A DNA stretch of 46,885 bases from Clostridia bacterium (GTDB lineage Bacteria > Bacillota > Clostridia > Oscillospirales > CAG-272). The stretch spans positions 1 through 46,885 of the forward strand of contig JAFTMJ010000081.1 of the NCBI GenBank assembly GCA_017452475.1, in the 5' to 3' direction. The notes under the pieces were generated by a model that was given only the letters and a program-made list of their open reading frames with translations, was not told the origin of the DNA and ran no database searches. Below, piece by piece: positions 1 through 7,390 of the stretch. How positions within the stretch are numbered: position 1 is the stretch's first letter; each line of letters starts with the position of its first letter. Both the position numbers and the translations under genes were made by a program.

Positions 1-60
1 CTTTTGCAATATTTTTTCGACAGTTTTTTGCTGCCTTTTTTCTCTATACCTTTTTTGCAT
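1..60 (-). CDS. 5' end of an unidentified gene, cut by the window edge
   Basis: An ATG at 58-60 (minus strand) opens a frame that stays open to the window edge, so only the first 20 codons are visible. The peptide begins MQKRYREKRQ and is strongly basic. An AGGAG Shine-Dalgarno (complement of 68-72) lies seven bases upstream, which supports a genuine start. This SD sits in the 3' arm of a 16-bp perfect hairpin (61-106), so translation may be controlled by RNA folding. Twenty residues are too few to name a family. Confidence 0.45.
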   Translation of the reverse strand, partial: MQKRYREKRQQKTVEKILQK

Positions 61-106
61 AAGAATACTCCTAAACTCGCTTTCTTGCCTGTTTAGGAGT
101 ATTCTT
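61..106. promoter_or_regulatory. 16-bp perfect inverted repeat covering an SD; plus-strand terminator or minus-strand SD-masking hairpin
   Basis: Arms 61-76 and 91-106 are perfectly complementary with a 14-base loop. On the plus strand the hairpin is followed by TGTTTTTT, as in a rho-independent terminator for a gene left of the window. On the minus strand its 3' arm contains the AGGAG of the gene starting at 60 and ends one base before that ATG, so the same structure would hide the ribosome-binding site. Both readings are compatible. Confidence 0.6.
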
Positions 107-153
107 TGTTTTTTATTCGTTTCTTAACTTAATGGTATTGCGAAAAATCGGTC

Positions 154-1536
154 TTATTTTAGTCCGGGTATCAAGGCAGTTGCAATTCCCAAGTAGATAA
201 GCAAGGAAAGTGCATCAACAATTGTTGTAATAAACGGGCTTGCCATAACCGCAGGGTCAAGCCCAACTCTTTTTGCAAGGATAGGCAAGCAGCAGCCAAC
301 AAGCTTAGCAACAATTATTGTAATTAATAAAGTGAAGCTGACAACAACGGATATTTCCACAGTAACTGCGTCGTTACCAAGCATAAGGTTATCAATGAGC
401 ATCATTTTTGCAAAGGTTGCAACACCAAGCACAACACCGCAGAGAAGTGAAACCCTCAGCTCCTTAAATAAAATCTTAAAGATATCTCCAAGCTTAATTT
501 CTTCAATTGCAAGACCGCGGATTATTGTAACTGAGGTTTGACCGCCTGCATTACCGCCGGAGCCCATTATCATAGGGATAAAAGCGGTTAAAACAACGCA
601 GCTTGCAAGCTTACTTTCAAATGAGGTGATGATTTGGCTTGTAAAGGTAGAGGTAAGCATAAGTAAAATTAACCACGGAATACGATTCCTCCAAATGGTG
701 AAGGGGCTTGTGGCAAGATACGGCTTATCTGAAGGTATAATAGCAGCCATTTTTTCAATATCCTCAGTTGCCTCCTCCTCCATAACGTCGATAGCGTCAT
801 CGACAGTGATAATACCAACCAAGCGGCTTTCCTTATCAACAACAGGCAGAGCCAAGAGGTCGTATTTGCTCATTTCCTTGGCAACAACCTCTTTGTCCTC
901 GTGGGTGAGGGCAAAAATAACATTTGTCTCCATAATATCGGAGATAATCATATCCTCATCGGAGAGGAGAAGCCTTTTGGCGGTAACATAGCCAAGCAAG
1001 GTTCTGTCAGGCTTTGTAACATAGCAGGTGTAAATTGTTTCCTTATCAACACCTGTACGCTTAATACGCTTTAATGCATCCTCAACGGTTATATCCTCAT
1101 TAAGGCTGACATACTCGGTTGTCATTAAGCTTCCCGCAGAGTCCGGGGGATATTTTAGAATTTCATTAATAGTTTTTCTTGTTTCGGGGTCTGAGTTGTT
1201 AAGCATTCTCTTAACAACATTTGCCGGCATTTCCTCGATAATATCAACAGTATCATCAATGTAAAGCTCTTCAACAACCTGTCTTACCTCATTATCGGTA
1301 AGCGAGGTTAAAAGCTCCTCCTGCTGGTCTGTTTCCATTTCAACAAAAGCCTCAGCCGCTAAATCCTTTGGCAAAAGCCTAAAAAGGGTGGCAAGCTTTT
1401 TTGGGAACTCTGCCAAAATAAGAGATAAGTCGGCAGGCTCCATTTCCTTAATTAATTCCTTAATATCATAGAATTTGCGCTCTTCAAGAAAGGAATCAAT
1501 TTGTTCAATAATTTCTTTTATTTCAAGCTCTTCCAT
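154..1536 (-). CDS. mgtE: Magnesium transporter MgtE
   Basis: Mg2+ (and possibly Co2+) channel/transporter of the inner membrane, about 460 aa, the usual length. The order of parts is typical: an acidic N-terminal helical domain (residues about 10-135), a CBS pair (about 140-265) that senses cytosolic Mg2+, and five C-terminal membrane helices. The TM region carries the family signature GGNAGGQ (about 328) and a late helix with TTIVDALSLLIY, which holds the conserved pore Asp. I place the start at 1536, five bases after a perfect AAGGAGG; an in-frame GTG at 1572 would add 12 residues but would run through the SD. A 25-codon ORF lies 38 bases upstream on the same predicted transcript, and the SD can pair with a CCTCC just after that ORF's stop. 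Confidence 0.96.
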   Translation of the reverse strand: MEELEIKEIIEQIDSFLEERKFYDIKELIKEMEPADLSLILAEFPKKLATLFRLLPKDLAAEAFVEMETDQQEELLTSLTDNEVRQVVEELYIDDTVDIIEEMPANVVKRMLNNSDPETRKTINEILKYPPDSAGSLMTTEYVSLNEDITVEDALKRIKRTGVDKETIYTCYVTKPDRTLLGYVTAKRLLLSDEDMIISDIMETNVIFALTHEDKEVVAKEMSKYDLLALPVVDKESRLVGIITVDDAIDVMEEEATEDIEKMAAIIPSDKPYLATSPFTIWRNRIPWLILLMLTSTFTSQIITSFESKLASCVVLTAFIPMIMGSGGNAGGQTSVTIIRGLAIEEIKLGDIFKILFKELRVSLLCGVVLGVATFAKMMLIDNLMLGNDAVTVEISVVVSFTLLITIIVAKLVGCCLPILAKRVGLDPAVMASPFITTIVDALSLLIYLGIATALIPGLK

Positions 1537-1541
1537 ATTTT

Positions 1542-1563
1542 CCTCCTTATTAAATTTCGGAGG
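1542..1563 (-). promoter_or_regulatory. Possible SD-sequestering hairpin of mgtE
   Basis: The mRNA has CCTCC (1559-1563) pairing with GGAGG of the mgtE SD (1542-1546) across a 12-base loop. The short stem lies directly downstream of the leader ORF stop codon (1575-1577), the geometry expected for translational attenuation. Five base pairs alone are weak; the placement gives it interest. Confidence 0.35.
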
Positions 1564-1574
1564 GGAAGGCACTA

Positions 1575-1652
1575 TTAAAGATTTGCGTTATGAACGCAAA
1601 ATCCCAAATATGGCATTCTCCCTCGAGGGTTGGTGACGTTACTTGCGTCCAT
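1575..1652 (-). CDS. 25-aa leader ORF upstream of mgtE
   Basis: ATG at 1652, TAA at 1575-1577, 25 codons. GGAG lies eight bases before the ATG. The peptide starts MDASNVTNPRGRMPYLG and ends in VHNANL. The ORF begins about 25-30 bases after the predicted transcription start and ends 38 bases before the mgtE ATG. Its last third encodes a stem-loop with perfect 8-bp arms (1582-1589 and 1593-1600, loop of 3), and codons 9-11 form the palindrome CCCTCGAGGG. The layout resembles leader-peptide control as known for enterobacterial mgtA (MgtL), but the peptide is not proline-dense like MgtL and I do not recognise it. Confidence 0.5.
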   Translation of the reverse strand: MDASNVTNPRGRMPYLGFCVHNANL

Positions 1653-1685
1653 AATTAAATCTCCTTTCGTTAATCTTACTTGTAT

Positions 1686-1714
1686 ATTATAATTTTTTTT
1701 GGCGTAAAAATCAA
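1686..1714 (-). promoter_or_regulatory. Sigma-A promoter of the mgtE leader
   Basis: -35 TTGATT (1709-1714), 17-base spacer, -10 TATAAT (1686-1691) on the minus strand. Transcription would start near 1679, giving a leader of about 140 nt before mgtE. Confidence 0.65.
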
Positions 1715-1716
1715 TA

Positions 1717-2724
1717 CTATTTTCTAATAAATTTTTTCTTCGCAGCTTTTTTGATGAAAATTATTGAAAAGGCAATAAAAATTCCTACAATTACAACATT
1801 AATTGGTTTTGCTGTTGTTTCAAAAACGGCATAAGATGCTGTGACAGGGTTTAGGCATAGAAGCCTTACTGACACCAAAGAAAAAATACCGCATAAAATG
1901 CCTTGGAATATTTTAATTAATAAAAATTCTGTTTTTCTAATTGTTGCATCGTTACACACGCAAAAAGTTTGAAAGCACATACATATTCCCCCAAAGCCTA
2001 CAGAAAATCCTGTAAAAAAGGCGGCTAAATCTATATTTGTAATTGAAACCGAGCTTGTTGCTCCTGTGCTAATTTCAAATAAAGAGGAAACAATCATAGA
2101 TAAAATGCTTCCGTTTAATGAAAAAACAGAAATAAAAATCTCCTTTAACACAGTAAAAAATACGGTAAATCCACAAATTTCAAGCATAGTAAATGTGCAT
2201 CCTTGTACTGAGCTTACAACAGACGATAGTAAGGGCTTTTTTGAAATGCTAATATCCGACATTTTGTTTTTTCTTAAAAAGAATAAAATTAAAGCGGTTA
2301 TTATTTGAAAAAAATATAGCATAACTCCAAACAGTATACTGTCCCAAAGTAATGCTCCAACATAAGAAACTACAAATCCCACACCGGCATTAGATGTTAG
2401 CCCCACAGTTCCCGTAATATCCTTGCCTTGACCTTCTCTTGAAATTAATTTTGGACCGACGATAAATCCCGAAAGGAAGGAAAAAATAAGTATATTAATT
2501 TTGTTGAATTTTTTGCCTTTAACTATGGATGCGCCACTTTCCAAGGCTATAGATGACAAAACCATAAAGGGGAAAATACAAGGAATTAGTTGGGTTACAC
2601 ATCTGTAAAGAACACAAATTACTTGTTTGCTCATATCTTTAACGTTTGCAAAACAAAAAACCATACAAAACAGTATAAACGTAACGGTAGCAAAATTTTT
2701 AAATACCTTTGTAATTATGATCAC
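1717..2724 (-). CDS. YlbJ-like sporulation integral membrane protein
   Basis: About 330 aa polytopic membrane protein with eight or more hydrophobic segments. The stretch SGFIVGPKLISREGQG followed by TSNAGVGFVVSYVG (about 85-125) corresponds to the SGFPxGAK and NNAGPAF-like motifs of YlbJ, a mother-cell protein needed for spore formation in Bacillus. Divergent pairing with yqfC-yqfD fits a sporulation role. The start is unusual: the first in-frame start-like codon is GTG at 2722-2724, but it lies inside a perfect GAGGTGAT Shine-Dalgarno, too close to serve it. The codon at normal distance downstream is ATT (2713-2715). The next in-frame ATG is about 20 codons in. Confidence 0.7.
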   Translation of the reverse strand: MIIITKVFKNFATVTFILFCMVFCFANVKDMSKQVICVLYRCVTQLIPCIFPFMVLSSIALESGASIVKGKKFNKINILIFSFLSGFIVGPKLISREGQGKDITGTVGLTSNAGVGFVVSYVGALLWDSILFGVMLYFFQIITALILFFLRKNKMSDISISKKPLLSSVVSSVQGCTFTMLEICGFTVFFTVLKEIFISVFSLNGSILSMIVSSLFEISTGATSSVSITNIDLAAFFTGFSVGFGGICMCFQTFCVCNDATIRKTEFLLIKIFQGILCGIFSLVSVRLLCLNPVTASYAVFETTAKPINVVIVGIFIAFSIIFIKKAAKKKFIRK

Positions 2725-2774
2725 CTCATTTTCATAATATTTAGTAAAAATATATGATGCCTAAGGAGCAAAAA

Positions 2775-3056
2775 ATGTCAAAAAAGAGCTTTAGTCAGTT
2801 TATTAATGAAAAATTCGATATCCCATTGGATGCCATAGCTTCTGTCCCTACCGCGCAGATGATTGGAAACACAATTCTTTCAATAGACGGCTGCGTTGGA
2901 ATAAAAAAGTATGAAACGGAGGAAATTGTCATTCGTACAAGGGACTATATGCTAAAAATTTCAGGGGAGTCCCTATCAATGCTAACATTTTCAAACGGTA
3001 GAGTGAGTATTCGCGGTGAGATAAGCTCCTATTGTGTAGAAAGAGTGGGAAAATGA
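2775..3056 (+). CDS. yqfC: Sporulation protein YqfC
   Basis: 93 aa, the normal size for YqfC, a small YabP/YqfC-family protein made in the mother cell under sigma-E in Bacillus. The middle of the protein, with IRTRDYMLKISGESLSML, matches the family's beta-strand core. The start at 2775 is chosen because AAGGAG lies six bases upstream; a frame-open ATG at 2754 has no SD. The stop overlaps the yqfD start as ATGA. First gene of the yqfC-yqfD-phoH-ybeY-era-recO-mutS2 operon. I saw no convincing sigma-E promoter in the 50-base divergent gap to the ylbJ-like gene. Confidence 0.88.
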   Translation: MSKKSFSQFINEKFDIPLDAIASVPTAQMIGNTILSIDGCVGIKKYETEEIVIRTRDYMLKISGESLSMLTFSNGRVSIRGEISSYCVERVGK

Positions 3057-4225
3057 AGCGTATTTTTAGCGAATACATAATAGTTGTAGAAAAAGAAAAA
3101 AAGCGGGAGTCGGTAAGCATTCTTTTAAGTAAGGAGCTTCCGTATAAAAAGACATCCTTGCTCCCAGACGGTAGGATGGAAATTTACGCAAGCTATCGAC
3201 AACACAAGGAAATATGTAAATGTTTTTATAACGAGAGCGTAGAGCATAAAATTACGGAAAATAAGGGAATACTGAGCGTTTTTTCACCGTTAAAAGGTAG
3301 GATTGGATTGTATATAGGCATGATATTTATGCTTGTGACCTTGATTTATTCATCAAATATTGTTTGGTGTATAAATGTGGAGGGCAACAGAAAATTAACA
3401 GATGAAGAGATAATTAATGAGCTACATAATGTTGGCTTTGATCTAGGTGATTATGTTCCTAAAATTGATTACGACAAGCTACAAAACAAAGTGCTTTTAA
3501 ACAGTGATGATCTTGCTTGGATTTCCATAAATATTAACGGAAATGTTGCAAATGTAAAAGTTAAGGAAAAGCTTCATAATGAAAAAGAAAATAAAAAAGT
3601 TTTGTATTCAAATATCGTTGCTAAAAGTGACGGATATATTACTTCAATTTCGGTAATCGACGGCAAAAAAGCTGTTAACATTGGCAATGTGGTAAAAAAA
3701 GGAGAAATCCTAATAAGCGGGGTTATAGATTCACAGGCTGAAGGAGTAAGATACGAGCAGGCAAGGGGAGAGGTGCTTGCCTATGTTAATAAGAAAATAT
3801 CAGTAGAAATTCCACTAAACAGTACAAAAAAGGTGTATACGGGTGTGAAGTATAAAAATAAAAGTTATAAAATATATAATTTTCCTTTATTTTTTTCCTC
3901 AAACTATGGAAATCAAAGTGGGTTTTATGATACAATAGAGAAAAAGGAAAAGCTCTGCTTTATGGGCATAAAAAATATACCAATTACAGTAATAACCACC
4001 GCTTGCTATGAGTATGAGCTAATAGATGTTAATTTGTCGGTTGAGGAGGCAAGTCAGCTTGCCAATATTGAGCTTAAGAATAAGCTCGATGCGGCTTTAT
4101 GCGGTTCTACAATTATTAACAAGTCTGTTAGCACACGGTGTGACGGTGAGAGGTATTATCTTGACTGTGAATTGTATTGCTTGGAGGACATTGCACTTGA
4201 GCAGGAGTTTTTCGTAACTGAATGA
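3053..4225 (+). CDS. yqfD: Sporulation protein YqfD
   Basis: 390 aa, close to Bacillus YqfD (398 aa). A cytoplasmic N-terminal part of about 80 residues is followed by one membrane helix (about 83-105, GLYIGMIFMLVTLIYSS) and a large extracytoplasmic part with the family's VEGN...L..GV.P..D pattern right after the membrane. The start overlaps the yqfC stop in ATGA; an in-frame ATG at 3032 lies within yqfC and is not needed. YqfD is a sigma-E-dependent sporulation protein with no settled biochemical role. Translational coupling with yqfC suggests the two are made together. Confidence 0.9.
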   Translation: MKRIFSEYIIVVEKEKKRESVSILLSKELPYKKTSLLPDGRMEIYASYRQHKEICKCFYNESVEHKITENKGILSVFSPLKGRIGLYIGMIFMLVTLIYSSNIVWCINVEGNRKLTDEEIINELHNVGFDLGDYVPKIDYDKLQNKVLLNSDDLAWISININGNVANVKVKEKLHNEKENKKVLYSNIVAKSDGYITSISVIDGKKAVNIGNVVKKGEILISGVIDSQAEGVRYEQARGEVLAYVNKKISVEIPLNSTKKVYTGVKYKNKSYKIYNFPLFFSSNYGNQSGFYDTIEKKEKLCFMGIKNIPITVITTACYEYELIDVNLSVEEASQLANIELKNKLDAALCGSTIINKSVSTRCDGERYYLDCELYCLEDIALEQEFFVTE

Positions 4226-4235
4226 CGGAGGCCAT

Positions 4236-5243
4236 ATGGCAGAAAGAAGCTTAACTACCTCATCTCCAAACGCAACAAGCGCTCTGTTTGGCGCTTTTGA
4301 TGTTAATATCAATGCAATTGAAAATGCGTTTAAAGTGCGCATTATTAATAGACCCTCAAGCAGTAACATTGGGGACTGTATAACCGTTACAGGTGAAGAA
4401 GATGGTGTAAATGACGCATATGAAGCGCTTATGTACCTAAACAAGATGACGGAGATGAATAGTGTAATAACCGACCAAACCGTTGACTATGTCATATCTA
4501 TGGTTAGAGATAAGCGGACAAGTGAGCTAAATGAGCTTGATGATAACTGCTTTTGTGTTAGCGCAAAGGGCAGACCGATTAAGGCAAAAACCTTAGGTCA
4601 GCAGAGGTATGTTAATTGTATCAAAAACAACACTGTCACAATAGGCGTTGGACCTGCAGGTACAGGAAAAACCTTTTTGGCAGTTGCAATGGCAGTTAAG
4701 GCACTAAGAAATAAGGAGATTAGCCGCATAATTTTGACCCGTCCTGCTGTTGAGGCAGGTGAGCACCTTGGCTTTCTTCCGGGTGACCTTCAAAGCAAGA
4801 TTGACCCATATCTGCGCCCGCTTTATGATGCGCTTTACGAAATGCTGGGCAACGAAACCTGTATGAAGTATCTTGAAAGGCAGATTATTGAAATTGCTCC
4901 GCTTGCATATATGCGAGGACGCACGCTTGATGATTCCTTTATAATTCTTGATGAGGCACAAAACACCACCCAAGAGCAAATGAAGATGTTTTTAACCCGT
5001 ATCGGCTTTAATTCTAAGGTTATCGTTACAGGCGACTTGTCACAAACTGACCTGCCAGAGGGCAAAAAGAGTGGACTTGCACAGGCAGTAAGAATACTTA
5101 AGGATATTGAGGGCATTGCTATACATCACTTTAACGAAAAGGATGTTGTCCGCCACAAGTTAGTTCAAAAAATAATAGTAGCTTACGAAAAATACGAAAA
5201 CGAAAACAAAGGACAAAGACAACCGAAGGGGAGTAAAAAATGA
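4236..5243 (+). CDS. phoH: PhoH-family ATPase (PhoH-like, YlaK/YbeZ type)
   Basis: 335 aa with a KH-like N-terminal region and a C-terminal PhoH P-loop domain. Walker A GPAGTGKT is at 139-146 and the Walker B region SFIILDEAQNTT near 230. RNA-linked NTPase; the bacterial YbeZ relative acts with YbeY in ribosome and RNA maturation, and here ybeY is the next gene. ACGGAGG lies six bases before the ATG at 4236. The last codon overlaps the ybeY ATG (ATGA). In Bacillus, yqfF (pgpH) lies between phoH and ybeY; it is absent here. Confidence 0.93.
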   Translation: MAERSLTTSSPNATSALFGAFDVNINAIENAFKVRIINRPSSSNIGDCITVTGEEDGVNDAYEALMYLNKMTEMNSVITDQTVDYVISMVRDKRTSELNELDDNCFCVSAKGRPIKAKTLGQQRYVNCIKNNTVTIGVGPAGTGKTFLAVAMAVKALRNKEISRIILTRPAVEAGEHLGFLPGDLQSKIDPYLRPLYDALYEMLGNETCMKYLERQIIEIAPLAYMRGRTLDDSFIILDEAQNTTQEQMKMFLTRIGFNSKVIVTGDLSQTDLPEGKKSGLAQAVRILKDIEGIAIHHFNEKDVVRHKLVQKIIVAYEKYENENKGQRQPKGSKK

Positions 5244-5701
5244 ATTTAACAGTTGATTTTAAGGACGAGCAGGAAATATATGAAATAAGGGTTGCAATGC
5301 GCGCAGTTGTGCGCAAGGCCATATTTAACACCCTTGTTTATGAGGGCTTCGATAAGGATGTTGAGGTTTCTGTAACCTTTACCGATAACGAGCATATTAA
5401 GGAGCTAAATAGCCAATATAGGAACAAAAATGTCGCAACTGATGTGCTTTCATTTCCAATGTTTGATGATTTTAGCACTGCCTTGGAATATGATAGCTTG
5501 CCTCTTGGCGACATCGTAATTTCTGTTGAAAGAGCTGCACTGCAGGCTTCCCACCTTTGCCACAGCCTTTACCACGAGGTTGCCTTCTTAACTGTTCATT
5601 CAACTCTTCATTTGTTGGGATACGACCACGAAACCTCACCCGATGATGAGGAGGAGATGTTTAGAAAACAAAGAGAAATAATGGAGATAATAGGATTTTA
5701 A
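5240..5701 (+). CDS. ybeY: Endoribonuclease YbeY (rRNA maturation factor)
   Basis: 153 aa, normal length. The zinc site HxxxHxxxxxH is complete (H120, H124, H130 in HSTLHLLGYDH). The usual Gly after the first His is Ser here. YbeY is a single-strand metal-dependent endoribonuclease for 16S rRNA 3' maturation and ribosome quality control. The upstream RNTDVLSF-like motif is seen as NVATDVLSFPM. Overlaps phoH by 4 bases and shares one base with era (TAATG), so translation is coupled across the three genes. GGGGAG lies just upstream of the start. Confidence 0.95.
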   Translation: MNLTVDFKDEQEIYEIRVAMRAVVRKAIFNTLVYEGFDKDVEVSVTFTDNEHIKELNSQYRNKNVATDVLSFPMFDDFSTALEYDSLPLGDIVISVERAALQASHLCHSLYHEVAFLTVHSTLHLLGYDHETSPDDEEEMFRKQREIMEIIGF

Positions 5702-6594
5702 TGAGAAAGACAGCGTTTATTGCCATAGTCGGTAGGCCAAATGTAGGAAAAAGCACATTGCTCAATGCCATTTTAGGTGAAAAGGTTGCAATTGTTTCCT
5801 CTAAGCCACAAACTACAAGAAACAGAATAACAGGCATATACACAAAGGATGAAAACCAAATTGTTTTCCTTGATACCCCGGGCTTTCAAAAGCCGAGAAC
5901 CAAGCTTGGTGAATATATGCTGGCGGCTTCAGGCTCCTCAATCGGTAGCTCAGATGCAACCATTTTAATTGCCGATGTTTGCCATCCGCTTGGCGAAATT
6001 GAAAAGAATATAATTGAGAGAATAAAGGCGTCAAAGCTGCCTTCCATTCTTGTGCTTAATAAAATCGATATGTCTAACCCCGAGCAGGTTGCAAAGACCA
6101 TCAAGGAGTACGACGACTATTACAAATTCGATGCAGTTGTTCCCACCTGTGCTTCAAGAAACCAAGGGGTTGATGCAGTAATTAGCGAGTGTGAAAAGTT
6201 TTTAACCGAGAGTGACTGGTTCTTCCCCGAGGATATTATTACTGATCAACCGGAAAGAAGCATAGTTTCCGAAACAATTAGGGAAAAAATCCTTCGCACC
6301 TTAAACGATGAGGTTCCCCACGGAACAGCTGTTTCCATTGAGGAGTTTAAGGATGAGGGCGATATTATTCGTGTAAGAGCCGATATTTATTGCGAAAAAG
6401 CGTCCCATAAGGGTATTATCATCGGTAAAAACGGTGAAACGCTAAAAAGAATAGGCTCATATGCAAGAGAAGACCTGGAAAGGTTTTTCGGTGTAAAAAT
6501 TTACCTAAACCTTTGGGTTAAGGTTAAGGAAAAGTGGAGAGACAGTACTCTAAACCTTAATAACCTTGGCTACAATCTTAAGGATTTACAATGA
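5701..6594 (+). CDS. era: GTPase Era
   Basis: 297 aa. GTPase domain with G1 GRPNVGKST (11-19), G2 region QTTRNRI, G3 DTPG (about 59) and G4 NKID (about 121), then a C-terminal KH domain with the GIIIGKNGETLK loop (about 235). Era binds the 3' end of 16S rRNA and checks 30S assembly, so it acts in the same process as YbeY encoded just before it. Start overlaps the ybeY stop; its own stop overlaps recO (ATGA). Bacillus places dgkA and cdd between ybeY and era; neither is present here. Confidence 0.97.
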   Translation: MRKTAFIAIVGRPNVGKSTLLNAILGEKVAIVSSKPQTTRNRITGIYTKDENQIVFLDTPGFQKPRTKLGEYMLAASGSSIGSSDATILIADVCHPLGEIEKNIIERIKASKLPSILVLNKIDMSNPEQVAKTIKEYDDYYKFDAVVPTCASRNQGVDAVISECEKFLTESDWFFPEDIITDQPERSIVSETIREKILRTLNDEVPHGTAVSIEEFKDEGDIIRVRADIYCEKASHKGIIIGKNGETLKRIGSYAREDLERFFGVKIYLNLWVKVKEKWRDSTLNLNNLGYNLKDLQ

Positions 6595-7382
6595 CGGAGA
6601 TTAAGCAAAACGGCTTAGTAATTTCCGAGCGTGACCTTGGGGAAAATGATAAGATTTTGACCGTGCTTACCGAAAGGTACGGCAAGCTTTCCGTTGTTGC
6701 AAAGGGAGCTAAAAGTGTTCGCAACAGGCATATGCCCTCAACGCAGCTCTTTGCTTATTCCTCATTGGGACTTAGAAAAAAAGGAAATTATTACTATATT
6801 ACCGATAGTGATTTAATTGAAAACTACTACGACATTCGCAATGACATTGTCAAGCTTTCCCTTGCCACCTTTATATGCGATGTAATCAACGATGTGGCGC
6901 AGGAGGGAAATAACGAGGATGAAATTTTGCGCCTTGCCCTCAATATGCTTTTCGCAATTTCAAAGGAAATTAAGCCTCTTGAGGTCATCCGCGCGGTATT
7001 CCAGCTACGTTTAGCCTCGGAGCTTGGATTTACACCCAGCATCGATGCCTGTCACGTATGTAACGAAAGCTCATCAAATGAGTATTATTTGGATATAATT
7101 GACGGTGTTGTAACTTGTCCGAGCTGCAAAAACAAGACAAACTTTACCTTTGAGGATAATCCATTTTACGAAAAGGGCTTAAATAAGCCTGTTGCGGTTG
7201 TTTCAATGTCAGTGCTTAAGGCTATTGATTTTGTTTGTACTACATCACAAAATAAGCTTTTGTCCTTTTCCTTGGGGGACAGTGAGTGGACAAGCTTTTT
7301 TGATGTTAGCGAAAAATTTTTGTTAAACCACTTGGAAAGAGGGTTTTATTCCCTTGACTTTTATAAATCACTTCTATTTTAA
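6591..7382 (+). CDS. recO: DNA repair protein RecO
   Basis: 263 aa. The N-terminal OB fold starts with GLVISERDLGENDKILTVLTE, typical of RecO. A C-terminal four-Cys zinc site is visible as CHVC about 20 residues before CPSC (about 150-178). RecO loads RecA on SSB-coated DNA with RecR and anneals strands in gap repair. Start overlaps the era stop in ATGA, so coupled translation is likely. era-recO adjacency is conserved in Firmicutes. Confidence 0.94.
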   Translation: MTEIKQNGLVISERDLGENDKILTVLTERYGKLSVVAKGAKSVRNRHMPSTQLFAYSSLGLRKKGNYYYITDSDLIENYYDIRNDIVKLSLATFICDVINDVAQEGNNEDEILRLALNMLFAISKEIKPLEVIRAVFQLRLASELGFTPSIDACHVCNESSSNEYYLDIIDGVVTCPSCKNKTNFTFEDNPFYEKGLNKPVAVVSMSVLKAIDFVCTTSQNKLLSFSLGDSEWTSFFDVSEKFLLNHLERGFYSLDFYKSLLF

Positions 7383-7390
7383 GGAGAAAC

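Noticed and set aside
1573-1680. M-box (ykoK) Mg2+ riboswitch upstream of mgtE
   Set aside because: The leader is only about 140 nt from the predicted start to mgtE and most of it is the 25-codon ORF; none of the M-box core segments is recognisable.
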